A DNA stretch of 64,000 nucleotides from Nocardia spumae (GTDB lineage: Bacteria > Actinomycetota > Actinomycetes > Mycobacteriales > Mycobacteriaceae). Shown here in pieces: positions 34,318 through 44,312 of this stretch. The position numbers and the translations under genes are program-made. The notes beneath the pieces were generated by a model. It was not told the DNA's origin. It ran no database searches and worked only from the letters and a program-made list of their open reading frames with translations. Location: positions 5,766,001 through 5,830,000 of the forward strand of contig NZ_JAJFZL010000001.1 in the NCBI RefSeq assembly GCF_020733635.1, read 5' to 3'. Each line of letters opens with the position of its first letter. Position 1 is the first letter of the stretch.

Positions 34318-34905
34318 ATGGGTAGAGCACTCATCGTCGTCGATGTGCAGAACGACTTCTGCGAGGGCGGATCCCTCGCGGTCACCGGCGGCGCCGCGGT
34401 GGCGAGACGGATCAGCGAATACCTGACCGCACGCGGTGGCGACTATGTCGCCGTCGTCGCCACCCGCGACTTCCACATCGATCCGGGCGCTCATTTCTCC
34501 GATCGGCCCGACTATGTGGACAGCTGGCCGCCACACTGCCGAGTCGGTACGCCCGGGGCGGATTTCCATCCGGATCTCGACACCTCCGCCATCGAGGAGG
34601 TGTTCTCCAAAGGCGCCTACAGTGCCGCTTATTCCGGATTCGAGGGCTTCGCCGAGAACTCGACCCCATTGGCACAATGGTTGCGCGACAAGGGAATCGA
34701 TGCCGTCGATATCTGCGGTATCGCCACCGATCATTGTGTCCGCGCCACCGCCGCCGACGCGCGCGCGGCCGGTCTGCCGGCCCGCGTGCTGGTGGACCTC
34801 ACCGCGGCGGTCTCCCCCGGCACGGCGGATGTCGCTCTGGACGGACTCCGCGCGGCGGGGGTGGAATTGTCCGGGAAACTGCCCGCGACGGGCGGCACTC
34901 GATGA
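34318..34905 (+). CDS. pncA: Nicotinamidase/pyrazinamidase
   Basis: A 195-residue protein from ATG 34318 (GAGG 8 bases upstream). All catalytic residues are visible: Asp9, Lys98 and Cys140 in ATDHC; the metal ligands are Asp51, His53, His59 and His73. It deamidates nicotinamide to nicotinate, which PncB then uses. In M. tuberculosis pncA activates pyrazinamide and is located elsewhere in the chromosome. Confidence 0.95.
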   Translation: MGRALIVVDVQNDFCEGGSLAVTGGAAVARRISEYLTARGGDYVAVVATRDFHIDPGAHFSDRPDYVDSWPPHCRVGTPGADFHPDLDTSAIEEVFSKGAYSAAYSGFEGFAENSTPLAQWLRDKGIDAVDICGIATDHCVRATAADARAAGLPARVLVDLTAAVSPGTADVALDGLRAAGVELSGKLPATGGTR

Positions 34906-34940
34906 CCCGCCGCCGACCCTGACGTTCCGGGTCCGCGGCC

Positions 34941-35813
34941 TCACCCGTCCCGGTCGCTCCGCAGGAATTCCGCGAGCGCGGCGGCCACCGCCGTGGGGTT
35001 CTCCACCTGGGGATAGTGCCCGGTGGCCGGTGCGGCGTCCAGAACCTCGAACCGGGCGTGCGGCCGCCGTTCACGCAACCGCGGCAACAGATGCCCGCCA
35101 CTGATCGGATCGGCCGGCCCCCAGACGAAGAGCATAGGGCCGGAATAGGATTCGAACGCCCGCTGCCAGCGGTCGGCATTGGCACGCCGCTCCGCGTGAT
35201 AGCGATTGAGCGCCCACTGCACCCGGCGCCCGCCGTTGTCCGACAGCGCGAGCCACATCTGGTGCAGGTCCGCGTCGGAGACCGGACGCCCGAGGATGCG
35301 GCGCAAGGACGGCCGGAAGGTCCGTTCCGACATGAGCGGCCCCAGCACCTTGCCCGCCGGTGAGGCCATCAGGCGCTGAATCGGCAACGGGCGGTACAGG
35401 TCCGGGTACAGACCTCCGTTCAACCAGGCGGTGCGCAGCACGCGCGCGCTGTCGCGGGCCAGCAGCTCCTGCGCGACACTCACCCCGTAATCGTGTGCCA
35501 CCAGTGCGGTGCCGGTGATTCCCAGCCGCGCCCAGAGTTGTTCGACGAGGGTGGCCTGCTCGGTCATCCGGTAGTCGTGATCACGCGGCCGGTCGCTGGC
35601 GCCGAATCCGAGAAAATCCAATGTCGTTACCCGGCAGCCGGATTCGACGAGCGCGGGCAGCACCGACACCCAGTCGTGCGACGAAGTCGGATACCCGTGC
35701 AGCAGCGTGACCGGCAGACCGCCGACCGGACCGTCCTGGCGATGGAAAATGCGGTGACCACCCAGTTCGAGGTGCGTCCCCCCGGCGACCCAGGTGCGAT
35801 AGTCCGGCTCCAC
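34941..35813 (-). CDS. Alpha/beta hydrolase (epoxide hydrolase/haloalkane dehalogenase-like)
   Basis: A 290-residue protein from GTG 35813 with AGGAGG 5 bases upstream. The oxyanion motif is LLHGYPTSSHDW; the nucleophile elbow is LVAHDYGVSVAQ, in which Asp occupies the nucleophile position. That favours epoxide hydrolase or dehalogenase chemistry over esterase chemistry. The catalytic His is in ATGHYPQVE. Substrate unknown. It is convergent to pncA and divergent from dinG. Confidence 0.85.
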   Translation of the reverse strand: MEPDYRTWVAGGTHLELGGHRIFHRQDGPVGGLPVTLLHGYPTSSHDWVSVLPALVESGCRVTTLDFLGFGASDRPRDHDYRMTEQATLVEQLWARLGITGTALVAHDYGVSVAQELLARDSARVLRTAWLNGGLYPDLYRPLPIQRLMASPAGKVLGPLMSERTFRPSLRRILGRPVSDADLHQMWLALSDNGGRRVQWALNRYHAERRANADRWQRAFESYSGPMLFVWGPADPISGGHLLPRLRERRPHARFEVLDAAPATGHYPQVENPTAVAAALAEFLRSDRDG

Positions 35814-35962
35814 ATGAACCTCCTCGCGTGCCCGCGCCCGCGGGCTACCGGCAACCCTACCGATCGGCAACCCTACCGATCCGCTCCCGCGTCGGGGCGA
35901 CGAACGCCATGCGGGCACCGCCGGTCGGACGGGTTGTCGGACCGGGGCGCTAGTCTTCGTGC

Positions 35963-38044
35963 GTGCCCGAACTCCCGCCCGTACCGACCCTGTTGGCGAC
36001 CGCCGTGGAAGCGCTGGGCGGTACGGCGCGCAGCGGCCAGCAAACGATGTCGGCCGCGGTCGCGCATTCGATCGACACCAAGGAGCATCTGGCAGTGCAG
36101 GCCGAAACCGGTACCGGCAAGTCACTGGCATACCTCGTGCCGAGCCTGCGTCATGCTGTGGCGAGCGGGCGCACGGTGGTCGTCTCCACCGCGACCATCG
36201 CCCTGCAGCGGCAGCTGGTCGACCGTGACCTGCCCCGGCTGGCACAGGCCCTGGAGAAGCCGCTGGGCCGGCGCGCCCGCTTCGCGATCCTCAAGGGCCG
36301 CAACAACTATCTGTGCCTGCACAAGATCAACAGTGCGATTCCGGACGAAGCGCCGGAGACCGAACTGTTCGACGCGTTCGCCATCTCGCGGCTCGGGCGC
36401 GAGGTGCAGCGCCTCAACGAATGGGCTTCCGATACCGAGACCGGCGATCGCGACGAGCTGGTTCCCGGGGTCACCGATCGGGCCTGGCGGCAGGTCAGCG
36501 TGTCGTCGCGGGAATGTCTGGGTAAGAGCCGCTGCCCGTTCGGCACCGACTGCTTCGCCGAACGCGCCCGCGCGGAGTCCGGACAGGCCGATGTGGTGGT
36601 CACCAACCACGCGCTGCTGGCCATCGATGCCATCAGCGGAATCCAGGTGCTGCCCGAACACGATGTGGTCGTCATCGACGAGGCGCACGAACTCGTCGAT
36701 CGGGTCACCGGGGTGGCGACGGCCGAGTTGTCCACCGCCACGATCACCGCGGCCGCCAAACGCTGTACCAAACTCGTCGACGAGGGCGAACTCGACCGGC
36801 TCGAGGGCGCCGCCGAGGCCTGGCACGAACTGCTCGAGGACCTGCCCGCGGGCCGCTGGGACGATCTGCCCGCAGGCGGCGACCAGGTCCTGGCGCTGTT
36901 GCGCGATGCCGCCTGGACCGTCCGCACCGCTCTCGCGCCACCCGGTTCCGGTGCGCCGCAGGGCGATCCGGAGGCCGCCGCGGCCCGCAACATGGCGGTG
37001 GCCGCGGTCGAGGAGGTGCACGATACGGCGGTCCGCGCGCTGACCGCCTTCGAGGAAGCCGATGCCGCGGCCCGCCGTGATGTGCTGTGGCTGGCGGTCG
37101 ACGAGGTGCGCGGTATCGCACGCCGCACCCTGCACATGGCACCGCTGTCGGTCGGCGGATTGTTGCGCAGCCGATTGTTCGGGGCCGCGACCGTCGTGCT
37201 GACCTCCGCCACCCTGCAGGTCGGCGGGTCCTTCGACGGACTGGCCGTGACCTGGGGACTTCCGCCGCATTCCCATCGCACCGGCGCCGACGAACCCGGC
37301 GACACGCTCCGCCGTGTCGACCCGGATCTGGCCAACGGCGCCGAGGCGCCCTCCGACAGCTCCACCATGCGCTGGAACTCCCTCGATGTCGGCTCCCCGT
37401 TCGATCACGCCAAGTCGGGCATTCTCTACGTCGCCAAACATCTTCCGGCGCCTGGACGCGACGGCCTGGCCCCCGCGTACCTGGACGAGATCGAGCGGTT
37501 GATCGAGGCCGCCGGCGGACGCACCCTGGGCCTGTTCTCCTCGATGCGCGCGGCCAAGGCCGCCACCGAGATCCTGCGCGAACGGCTCGACACCCCGGTC
37601 CTGTGCCAGGGCGACGACGCCACCGGCACCCTGGTCCGCGCCTTCGCCGAGGACCCCGCGACCTCGCTGTTCGGCACCCTGTCGCTGTGGCAGGGTGTCG
37701 ACGTGCCCGGACCGTCGCTGAGTCTGGTCATCCTCGACCGCATTCCGTTCCCCCGGCCGGACGATCCGCTGCTGGTGGCCCGGCAGCAGGCCGTCCAGGC
37801 GCGCGGGGGCAACGGATTTCTCACCATCGCCGCGAATCACGCCGCACTGCTGCTGGCCCAGGGAACGGGCCGGCTGCTGCGCAGTGTGCACGACCGTGGT
37901 GTCGTCGCGATCCTGGATCCGCGTCTGGTCACGGCCCGCTACGGCGGATATCTGCGGGCGTCGCTGCCGCCCTACTGGGAGACCTCCGACCCCGAGATCG
38001 TCACCAAGGCGCTGCGCCGCCTGACCGCGGCGGCGCAGTCCTGA
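35963..38044 (+). CDS. dinG: DinG-like ATP-dependent DNA helicase (XPD family)
   Basis: A 693-residue protein. Walker A is AETGTGKS (residues 47-54), the DEAH box is VVVIDEAHELVD. A four-cysteine Fe-S cluster region is complete: NNYLCLHK, then ECLGKSRCPFGTDC. The C-terminal helicase half has TLGLFSSMRAAK, SLWQGVDVPGPSLSLVILDRIPFPRPDDP and QGTGRLLRS. It is a 5'-3' helicase of the XPD/DinG family, used in DNA repair. GTG 35963 is the start. Confidence 0.92.
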   Translation: MPELPPVPTLLATAVEALGGTARSGQQTMSAAVAHSIDTKEHLAVQAETGTGKSLAYLVPSLRHAVASGRTVVVSTATIALQRQLVDRDLPRLAQALEKPLGRRARFAILKGRNNYLCLHKINSAIPDEAPETELFDAFAISRLGREVQRLNEWASDTETGDRDELVPGVTDRAWRQVSVSSRECLGKSRCPFGTDCFAERARAESGQADVVVTNHALLAIDAISGIQVLPEHDVVVIDEAHELVDRVTGVATAELSTATITAAAKRCTKLVDEGELDRLEGAAEAWHELLEDLPAGRWDDLPAGGDQVLALLRDAAWTVRTALAPPGSGAPQGDPEAAAARNMAVAAVEEVHDTAVRALTAFEEADAAARRDVLWLAVDEVRGIARRTLHMAPLSVGGLLRSRLFGAATVVLTSATLQVGGSFDGLAVTWGLPPHSHRTGADEPGDTLRRVDPDLANGAEAPSDSSTMRWNSLDVGSPFDHAKSGILYVAKHLPAPGRDGLAPAYLDEIERLIEAAGGRTLGLFSSMRAAKAATEILRERLDTPVLCQGDDATGTLVRAFAEDPATSLFGTLSLWQGVDVPGPSLSLVILDRIPFPRPDDPLLVARQQAVQARGGNGFLTIAANHAALLLAQGTGRLLRSVHDRGVVAILDPRLVTARYGGYLRASLPPYWETSDPEIVTKALRRLTAAAQS

Positions 38045-38155
38045 TTCCAACTTCCTGTGACACCCGACACAATTGCTGTGAAAGAGATTCCATTCAGAAG
38101 TAAATTGGCGGGCGGTATGTCCGTTGACCCCCAATTCCCTCATCGGATATCCCGA

Positions 38156-38194
38156 GGTCCCCACGCCGCGACCCCTGCTCGCGACGTGGGGACC
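38156..38194. terminator. Hairpin between dinG and the DoxX gene
   Basis: GGTCCCCACG...CGCG (38156-38170) pairs with CGCG...CGTGGGGACC (38180-38194) with one mismatch and a 9-base loop. It lies between convergent genes and probably terminates both. Confidence 0.65.
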
Positions 38195-38208
38195 CTTCCG
38201 TGCGCGAC

Positions 38209-38739
38209 CTATTTGACCAGCAGGGTCACCACCGCGGCGACCACACCGACGACCACCGCGCCGACTCCCCATACGATGCCGTGACGCTGCCACAACCGGC
38301 CGTGATCGACCGAGAACCGGCCCGGCCCGGTGAAGCCCAGCGCCACCGCGGCCACCGCGAACAGCAACGCCGGCTCGTACCCCTGGAGCCCGTGCGGCCA
38401 GGTCACATGCATCGCGTTGATCATCGTGCCCAGCACGATCGCGGCGGCCAGCGGCGTCAGCAGGCCGAGGAACAACAGTCCGCCGCCGACCGCCTCGCAC
38501 AGTCCGGCCAGAGTCGCGAAGAACTTACCCGGGTCGTAGCCCATCTGCTGGAATCCGGCGGCAGTCGCCGAGAGTCCGTAGCCGTTGAACCAGCCGAACA
38601 GCTTCTGGGTGCCGTGCACGAACAGCAGGCCACCGAAGACCAGGCGCAGCAGCAGGAGCCCGATATCGATCGCGGCCGAGTCGGCCGCCGTCCGAAATTC
38701 GAGCGGGCGGTTGGTCCGGTTCTCGATGTCGGCGGTCAT
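38209..38739 (-). CDS. DoxX family membrane protein
   Basis: A 176-residue membrane protein from ATG 38739 (GAGGAC upstream). It has four membrane helices. The motif LLLLRLVFGGLLFVHGTQKLFGWF is typical of DoxX; FQQMGYDPGKFFATLAGLCEAVGGGLL follows. DoxX proteins associate with thiol-redox and oxidative-stress complexes in mycobacteria (with SodA and SseA). No partner gene is adjacent. Confidence 0.88.
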   Translation of the reverse strand: MTADIENRTNRPLEFRTAADSAAIDIGLLLLRLVFGGLLFVHGTQKLFGWFNGYGLSATAAGFQQMGYDPGKFFATLAGLCEAVGGGLLFLGLLTPLAAAIVLGTMINAMHVTWPHGLQGYEPALLFAVAAVALGFTGPGRFSVDHGRLWQRHGIVWGVGAVVVGVVAAVVTLLVK

Positions 38740-38857
38740 GATCGTGTCCTCACTCGTTAGTTGGGCGAAACAAAACGGACCGCGGTCCGATTGATACAAC
38801 GGTGACCAACCGGACTCGGTTCAGCGCTTATTCCGTAGACGAGATATCCGCCCGCGA

Positions 38858-40219
38858 TTAATCGGCGAGGAAGAAGAAGTACGCGAGGAACACCGCCATC
38901 AGCACCCACATCACCGGATGCACCTCACGTCCGCGGCGGCGGGCGACCATCACGATCGGGTAGAAGGTCAGCCCCATCGCGATCCCGTTGGCGATCGAAT
39001 AGGTCAGCGGCATCATGATCACGGTGATGAAGGCCGGGATCGCGTACTCCAGCTTGGCCCAGTCGATATCGCCCAGCGACCGCGACATCAGCACGCCCAC
39101 CACGATCAGCGCCGGAGCGGTGACCGCGGGGACATCGGCGACCACCGCGAACACCGGGAAGAAGAACATCGCGATCAGGAACCAGCCCGCCGTGGACACC
39201 GCCGTCAATCCGGTCCGCCCGCCGGCGGTGACGCCCGCTGTGGATTCGACGTAGGCGGTGGTCGTCGAGGTGCCGATCACCGCGCCCGCGGCGGTTCCGA
39301 TCGAGTCCGCCGCGAACGCCTGGGCGGCCCGGGGCAGTGTGCCGTCCGCACCGAGCAGACCGGCCTGATTGGCGATTCCGATCAGGGTGCCCGAGGCGTC
39401 GAAGAAGTCGACGAACAACATGGTCAGCACCACGATCGCCATCTGCCCGGTGAAAGCGTGCGGCAGATTGATGATCGCCTGCCCGAAGGTCTGATCCAGT
39501 CCGTGCGGCAGGGCGGCCACCTGATCCGGCAGATGCACCAGGCCGCTGATGATGCCGACCACGGTGGTGCACACGATCCCGTACAGCACGGCGCCGTGCC
39601 AGCCGAGCACCAGGAAGACCACGGTCACGACCAGCCCGAACAGGGCCAGCAGTGTGGTCCCCGTGGTGAAATCGCCGAGGTGGACGAAGGTCGCCGAATC
39701 CGAGACCACCACACCGGCGTTCTTGAGGCCCAGAAACGCCACGAACATGCCGATACCCGCGCCAACGGCGAGTTTGAGCTGCAGCGGGATCGCGTCGATG
39801 ATCTTCTCGCGGATCCTGGTGACCGCCAGGACGAAGAAGATGATGCCCGACAGCAACGTCCCCGACAGCGCTACCCGCCAATCGATCCCCATCCCGAGGA
39901 CGACCGTATAGGCGAAGAACGCGTTGAGTCCCATTCCCGGCGCCAGCGCGATCGGATAGCGTGCCCACACCCCCATCACCAGCGTGCCGACCACCGCCGC
40001 CACCGCCGTCGCGGTGAATACGGCCTGGGTCGGGATACCCCGATCCCCGAGTTGACCGTGGTCGCCGAGAACCGCGGGATTGACCGCCAGGACATACGAC
40101 ATGGCGAGGAAGGTCACCGTGCCTGCCATGAGTTCGCGCTTCATGGTCGACCCGAGACGCGTGACCCCGAAGTAGGAATCGAGGCGACCCCGCGACCGCG
40201 ACAGGACGTCGATACTCAT
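38858..40219 (-). CDS. NCS2 purine permease (AzgA-type, adenine/guanine/hypoxanthine)
   Basis: A 453-residue protein with about 12-14 membrane spans, from ATG 40219 (GGAG 8 bases upstream). Family signature: LAPGMGLNAFFAYTVVLGMG, and ADSIGTAAGAVIGTSTTTAYVESTAGVTAGGRTGL. The acidic residues in those regions bind the base. The AzgA subgroup transports adenine, guanine and hypoxanthine with protons. It may feed purine salvage; no regulator is nearby. Confidence 0.92.
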   Translation of the reverse strand: MSIDVLSRSRGRLDSYFGVTRLGSTMKRELMAGTVTFLAMSYVLAVNPAVLGDHGQLGDRGIPTQAVFTATAVAAVVGTLVMGVWARYPIALAPGMGLNAFFAYTVVLGMGIDWRVALSGTLLSGIIFFVLAVTRIREKIIDAIPLQLKLAVGAGIGMFVAFLGLKNAGVVVSDSATFVHLGDFTTGTTLLALFGLVVTVVFLVLGWHGAVLYGIVCTTVVGIISGLVHLPDQVAALPHGLDQTFGQAIINLPHAFTGQMAIVVLTMLFVDFFDASGTLIGIANQAGLLGADGTLPRAAQAFAADSIGTAAGAVIGTSTTTAYVESTAGVTAGGRTGLTAVSTAGWFLIAMFFFPVFAVVADVPAVTAPALIVVGVLMSRSLGDIDWAKLEYAIPAFITVIMMPLTYSIANGIAMGLTFYPIVMVARRRGREVHPVMWVLMAVFLAYFFFLAD

Positions 40220-40342
40220 CAGTTGTTCTCCACCCTCGCCCGGACCGTTCACACTGTGGGGAAAACCGTATCGGTCCCGGCCCCCGCCGTGCCATTCGTA
40301 CCGGCGAACATGTGGCAAATCACGGCGGAGCGGCGCGCACGG

Positions 40343-40783
40343 CTAGAACAGCAGCAGTGCGAACACCGCGAGCAGCGAGACGGCGAGCGGAACCGCCAGC
40401 ACCGCCAGCAGGATCACCGCGGCGAGCGCCGCCCCGCCGCCCGCTCGCTGCGGGGTGGTGCCGATGCGCGCCGAGGCGAACGCGCTGATCGGCATCCGGT
40501 AGTAGACGGGAGTGCGCTCGCCGGGGCCGGTCTCGACCGCCAGCCGCGCCGGATGAAGCAGCGCACCGAACCGATTGACATGGATCCGCACCTCGTGGCG
40601 GCCCGCGGGCACGGGAACCGCCCAGTGTCCCCAGCCGCGTGCGATCAGCCTGCCGTCGACCACGACCTCGGGTACCAGCGCCATCAGCGCGGTGGCCTCG
40701 ATCCGCAGCGGCGCCACCAGATCGATATCGAGCACCGCGAGCGCGGCCGCATCGCGGGCGACGTCTTCGTTCCCAGCCGGCAT
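40343..40783 (-). CDS. Uncharacterised membrane-anchored protein, PEGA-like sandwich
   Basis: A 146-residue protein. Residues 17-75 contain VVVDGRLIARGWGHWAVPVPAGRHEVRIHVNRFG, a pattern of beta strands like PEGA domains that often extend from a membrane anchor. The C-terminal 30 residues are one or two membrane helices (AALAAVILLAVLAVPLAVSLLAVFALLLF). No signal peptide or catalytic motif is seen. I do not recognise a family. It is located between the purine permease and glgP, both on the same strand. Confidence 0.65.
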   Translation of the reverse strand: MPAGNEDVARDAAALAVLDIDLVAPLRIEATALMALVPEVVVDGRLIARGWGHWAVPVPAGRHEVRIHVNRFGALLHPARLAVETGPGERTPVYYRMPISAFASARIGTTPQRAGGGAALAAVILLAVLAVPLAVSLLAVFALLLF

Positions 40784-40871
40784 CTCACCACCTCCCGTCC
40801 ACAGCGTTACGCCGACGAGCGTGGCGGACCGGCCTTGCCGATGCCTTGGGAAATCCCAGTGGGGCCGGACG

Positions 40872-43457
40872 CTACGGGCTCGCCGCCGCGATCAGGCCCA
40901 GTTCCGCACTGCCGGAGAGCAGTCGGTGCCGGGGCAGGATCCGCACCGTGTATCCGACCGCCCCCGACCGGGGAACCGGCGTGGTCACCGCGAACAGCTC
41001 GGTACCGGAATCCGTTGCGGTGTGGTTCATCTCGACGACGACGGTGTCGACCAGTTCGTCGTCGGCGGACACCCGGCCCAGTACGGCCTGGACGACGACC
41101 TCCGCGGTGGACAGCCCCGCGAGGTCGACCCGCGCCCGTAGCGACAGTTCGGCGCCGATCACCGGGATATCGGGCAGACCCGAACTGTCGACCTGCACGA
41201 CCTTCACCTGCGGCCAGGCCGAGTCGACGCGGCGGCGGAACTCCGCCAGCTCGCGCGCACCGGCGAAATCGTCCTCGGCCACCGCGGCATACGACGCGGC
41301 GGCCGGGATGTAGTAGCCGGTCGTGTAGTCCCGCACCATCCGCGAGGCCAGCACCTTCGGTCCGAGCGTGCGCAGTGTGTGACGGACCATCTCCAGCCAG
41401 CGCACCGGCAGGCCGGTGTCGTCACGTTCGTAGAATCGCGGCAGCACCGAACGCTGCAGCATCTCGTAGAGCGCCGCCGCTTCCAGATCGTCGCGGCGAT
41501 GTTCGTCGCGCACCCCGTCGGCGGTCGGAATGGCCCAGCCGTTGTCCCCGTCGTACATCTCGTCCCACCAGCCGTCGCGGATGGACAGATTCAGTCCACC
41601 GTTGAGCGCGGCCTTCATCCCCGAGGTGCCGCAGGCCTCGAGCGGGCGCAGCGGATTGTTCAGCCACACATCGCAACCCCAGTACAGATACCGGGCCATC
41701 GACATGTCGTAATCGGGCAGGAAGACGATGCGATGGCGCACCGCCGGATCGTCGGCGAACCGTACGACCTGCTGGATGAGCGCCTTCCCCCCGTCGTCGG
41801 CGGGATGACTCTTACCGGCGACCACCAGCTGGACCGGCCGCTGCGGATCGAGCAGCAGCGCCCGCAAGCGGTCCGGATCGCGCAGCATCAGAGTGAGCCG
41901 TTTGTAGGTGGGGACCCGCCGCGCGAAGCCCACGGTCAGCACATCGGGATCGAAAACCTCGTCCACCCAGCCCAATTCGGCCGGTGCGGCACCGCGTTCG
42001 AGCCAGGATTCCCGCAGCCGGCGGCGCACCTCGGCCACCAGCACCGCCCGCAGGGTGGCGCGGGTGGACCACAGTTGGCGCGGATCCACCGCCCGCAGTT
42101 GTTCCCAGCCGCGCGCCTCGGCGACCAGTTCGGGACCCACCAGTTCGCGCGCCTTGTCGAGCCATTCACGTGCCGCCCAGGTCGGTGCGTGCACACCGTT
42201 GGTCACCGACCCGATCGGGACGTCGGCGGCATCGAATCCGGGCCACAGCGGCGCGAACATGGCCCGGCTGACCTCACCGTGCAATATCGATACGCCGTTG
42301 GCGCGCTGAGCGAGTCGCAAACCCAGGTGCGCCATGTTGAAGACCGACGGATCGGCCTCTCGCCCCAGTGCGAGAATGCGATCCACCGAAATACCCGGCA
42401 GCAGTGGCGATTCGCGATCACCGTGGGTGCCGCCGAAATACCGGCGCACGAGCGCGGCGGCGAAGCGATCGATCCCGGCGGGCACCGGAGTGTGGGTGGT
42501 GAAGACCGTCGCCGCGCGCACGGCGGTGAGTGCGGAGTCGAAATCCATTCCGCCCGACATATATTCGCGAATCCGCTCGATACCGAGGAATCCGGCGTGG
42601 CCCTCGTTCATATGCCACACATCCGGATCCGGCACACCGCGCGCACGGGTGTAAGCGCGCACCGCGCGCACTCCGCCGATACCGGCCAGAATCTCCTGTT
42701 TGATGCGATGATCCTGATCGCCGCCGTAGAGCCGGTCCGTCACCGCCCGCAACTCCGGATCGTTGTCGGCGATATCGGAATCCAGCAGCAGCAACGGAAT
42801 TCGTCCGACCTGCGCGATCCACACCTGTGCCCGCAGCACCCGTCCCTCGGGCATCGGCACATGAATGAGAACCGGCGCGCCCTCCTCGGCGAGCAGCCGC
42901 AACGGCAGCCCTTGCGGGTCGAGGTCGGGATAGCGTTCGGCCTGCCAGCCGTCGGCGGTGAGCGACTGCCGGAAATAGCCGGACCGATACAGCAGTCCGA
43001 CCCCGATCAGCGGCAACCCCAGATCGGAGGCGGCCTTCAGATGGTCACCGGCCAGAATCCCCAGCCCGCCGGAATAATTCGGCAGCACCTCGGTGACACC
43101 GAATTCCATAGAGAAGTACGCGATACCACTCGGCGCCGGGCCGTCCGCCTCGCCCTCGGCCCGGTCACCGAACCACCGCGGCCGGGTCAGATAGTCCTGC
43201 AGATCGGCGGCGGCGTCGTCGACGGTCCGCACATAGTCCGGATCGCCGGCCCATTCGTCGAGCCGCTCGGCGGCGACCTCACCCAGCATCCGCACCGGAT
43301 CACGGCCTACCCGCGACCACAGTTCGGGATCCAGCCTCGCGAACACGTCCTGCGTAGGTCCATGCCACGACCACCGCAGATTGGCGGCCAGTTCACCGAG
43401 AGCGGCGAGCCGCTGCGGGAGATGGGCACGGACGGTGAATCGACGCAATGCCTTCAC
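40872..43457 (-). CDS. glgP: Alpha-glucan phosphorylase (GT35)
   Basis: An 861-residue protein. The pyridoxal phosphate lysine is Lys615 in CGTSGMKAALNGG. Other regions: the N-terminal LRWSWHGPTQDVFARLDPELW, IAYFSMEFGVTEVLPNYSGGLGILAGDHLKAASDLG, VWHMNEGHAGF and SVTNGVHAPTW. This is the bacterial 'AGP' subtype common in actinobacteria. It releases glucose-1-phosphate from storage glucan. It is on the opposite strand to glgE-glgB and presumably regulated separately. Confidence 0.95.
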   Translation of the reverse strand: MKALRRFTVRAHLPQRLAALGELAANLRWSWHGPTQDVFARLDPELWSRVGRDPVRMLGEVAAERLDEWAGDPDYVRTVDDAAADLQDYLTRPRWFGDRAEGEADGPAPSGIAYFSMEFGVTEVLPNYSGGLGILAGDHLKAASDLGLPLIGVGLLYRSGYFRQSLTADGWQAERYPDLDPQGLPLRLLAEEGAPVLIHVPMPEGRVLRAQVWIAQVGRIPLLLLDSDIADNDPELRAVTDRLYGGDQDHRIKQEILAGIGGVRAVRAYTRARGVPDPDVWHMNEGHAGFLGIERIREYMSGGMDFDSALTAVRAATVFTTHTPVPAGIDRFAAALVRRYFGGTHGDRESPLLPGISVDRILALGREADPSVFNMAHLGLRLAQRANGVSILHGEVSRAMFAPLWPGFDAADVPIGSVTNGVHAPTWAAREWLDKARELVGPELVAEARGWEQLRAVDPRQLWSTRATLRAVLVAEVRRRLRESWLERGAAPAELGWVDEVFDPDVLTVGFARRVPTYKRLTLMLRDPDRLRALLLDPQRPVQLVVAGKSHPADDGGKALIQQVVRFADDPAVRHRIVFLPDYDMSMARYLYWGCDVWLNNPLRPLEACGTSGMKAALNGGLNLSIRDGWWDEMYDGDNGWAIPTADGVRDEHRRDDLEAAALYEMLQRSVLPRFYERDDTGLPVRWLEMVRHTLRTLGPKVLASRMVRDYTTGYYIPAAASYAAVAEDDFAGARELAEFRRRVDSAWPQVKVVQVDSSGLPDIPVIGAELSLRARVDLAGLSTAEVVVQAVLGRVSADDELVDTVVVEMNHTATDSGTELFAVTTPVPRSGAVGYTVRILPRHRLLSGSAELGLIAAASP

Positions 43458-43550
43458 CGGGTAGACCCTACACGCCGGCCCCGGTCGGCACGCCGGGCGC
43501 CGAGCCGGTCCCAGCGCGCTGACCTGGAGCGGAAGGTGCCGCAGCCGAGC

Positions 43551-44312
43551 CTATCGGCGCAGTGTGCGGTCGAGCAGGTCCAGCAGTTCGCGCCGGTGAC
43601 GCTCGTCGGCCTCCCGGTCGTAGGCCGCGGTGTCGGCTTGGGTGTAGCCGTGGTGCGCACCGGGATAGACCTCGGCGCGGTAGCGGAGCCCGGACGCGGC
43701 GAGCACCTTGTCGAAGCTCTCGATCTGCTCGGGCGGCAGCGACCGATCCTGATCGGCGTGGCCGAAATACATTTCCGCCGAGGCACTCTCGATGGACAGG
43801 TGCGGGCTGTCGGCTCCGTCGACCAGCAGGCCCCCGGTGTGGAATCCGGCCGCGGCGGCGATCCGGTCACCGAGCGCCCCGGCGGTGTAGACCGCCAGGC
43901 GGCCGCCCATGCAGTATCCGGCCGTCGCGACCGGGCCGGCGGCCGTGTGCTCGAAGCCCGTCAGCCAGTCGACATAGGCGCCCGCGTCACGGACGGCCAC
44001 CTCACGGGTGAGCTCCCGGAGCATCGGGACGAGCTTGCCGAACAGGTCCGGCCGCTCCTGCGGATCGATGAATTCGGGCAGCTCGATCACGGGCGCCCGG
44101 CCGTGCCGGTAGAAGACATTCGGGACCAGCACCGTATATCCCGCCGCGGCGAAATCGTCGGCCAGCGCCCGCAGGCTGGGACGCAATCCGAAGGCGTCCA
44201 TATACAGCAGCACACCGGGGTACTTCCCGCCCTCCGCGGGATAGGTGACGTACGCGTCGGCGACACCGTCGGGTGTCGTGATCTCCACGGTCTGCCCCTG
44301 CACTGCTGTCAT
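43551..44312 (-). CDS. Dienelactone hydrolase family protein
   Basis: A 253-residue alpha/beta hydrolase. The nucleophile elbow is TAGYCMGG with Cys as nucleophile; the catalytic Asp is in [14 protein letters not shown] and the His in YPGAHHGYT. These are the residues of dienelactone hydrolase. It is 93 bases upstream of glgP in transcription direction and divergent from glgE. Whether it acts on dienelactones here or on another ester is unknown. Confidence 0.88.
   Translation of the reverse strand: MTAVQGQTVEITTPDGVADAYVTYPAEGGKYPGVLLYMDAFGLRPSLRALADDFAAAGYTVLVPNVFYRHGRAPVIELPEFIDPQERPDLFGKLVPMLRELTREVAVRDAGAYVDWLTGFEHTAAGPVATAGYCMGGRLAVYTAGALGDRIAAAAGFHTGGLLVDGADSPHLSIESASAEMYFGHADQDRSLPPEQIESFDKVLAASGLRYRAEVYPGAHHGYTQADTAAYDREADERHRRELLDLLDRTLRR

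Noticed and set aside
36122-38500. Long open frame of 792 codons on the minus strand
   Set aside because: It is the antisense shadow of dinG in very GC-rich DNA, has an extreme residue composition rich in Gly, Arg, Gln and His, and matches no family.
38918-41605. Open frame of 895 codons on the plus strand
   Set aside because: It is antisense to the NCS2 permease and its neighbours, with His/Arg/Gly-rich low-complexity translation. The minus strand holds recognisable proteins.
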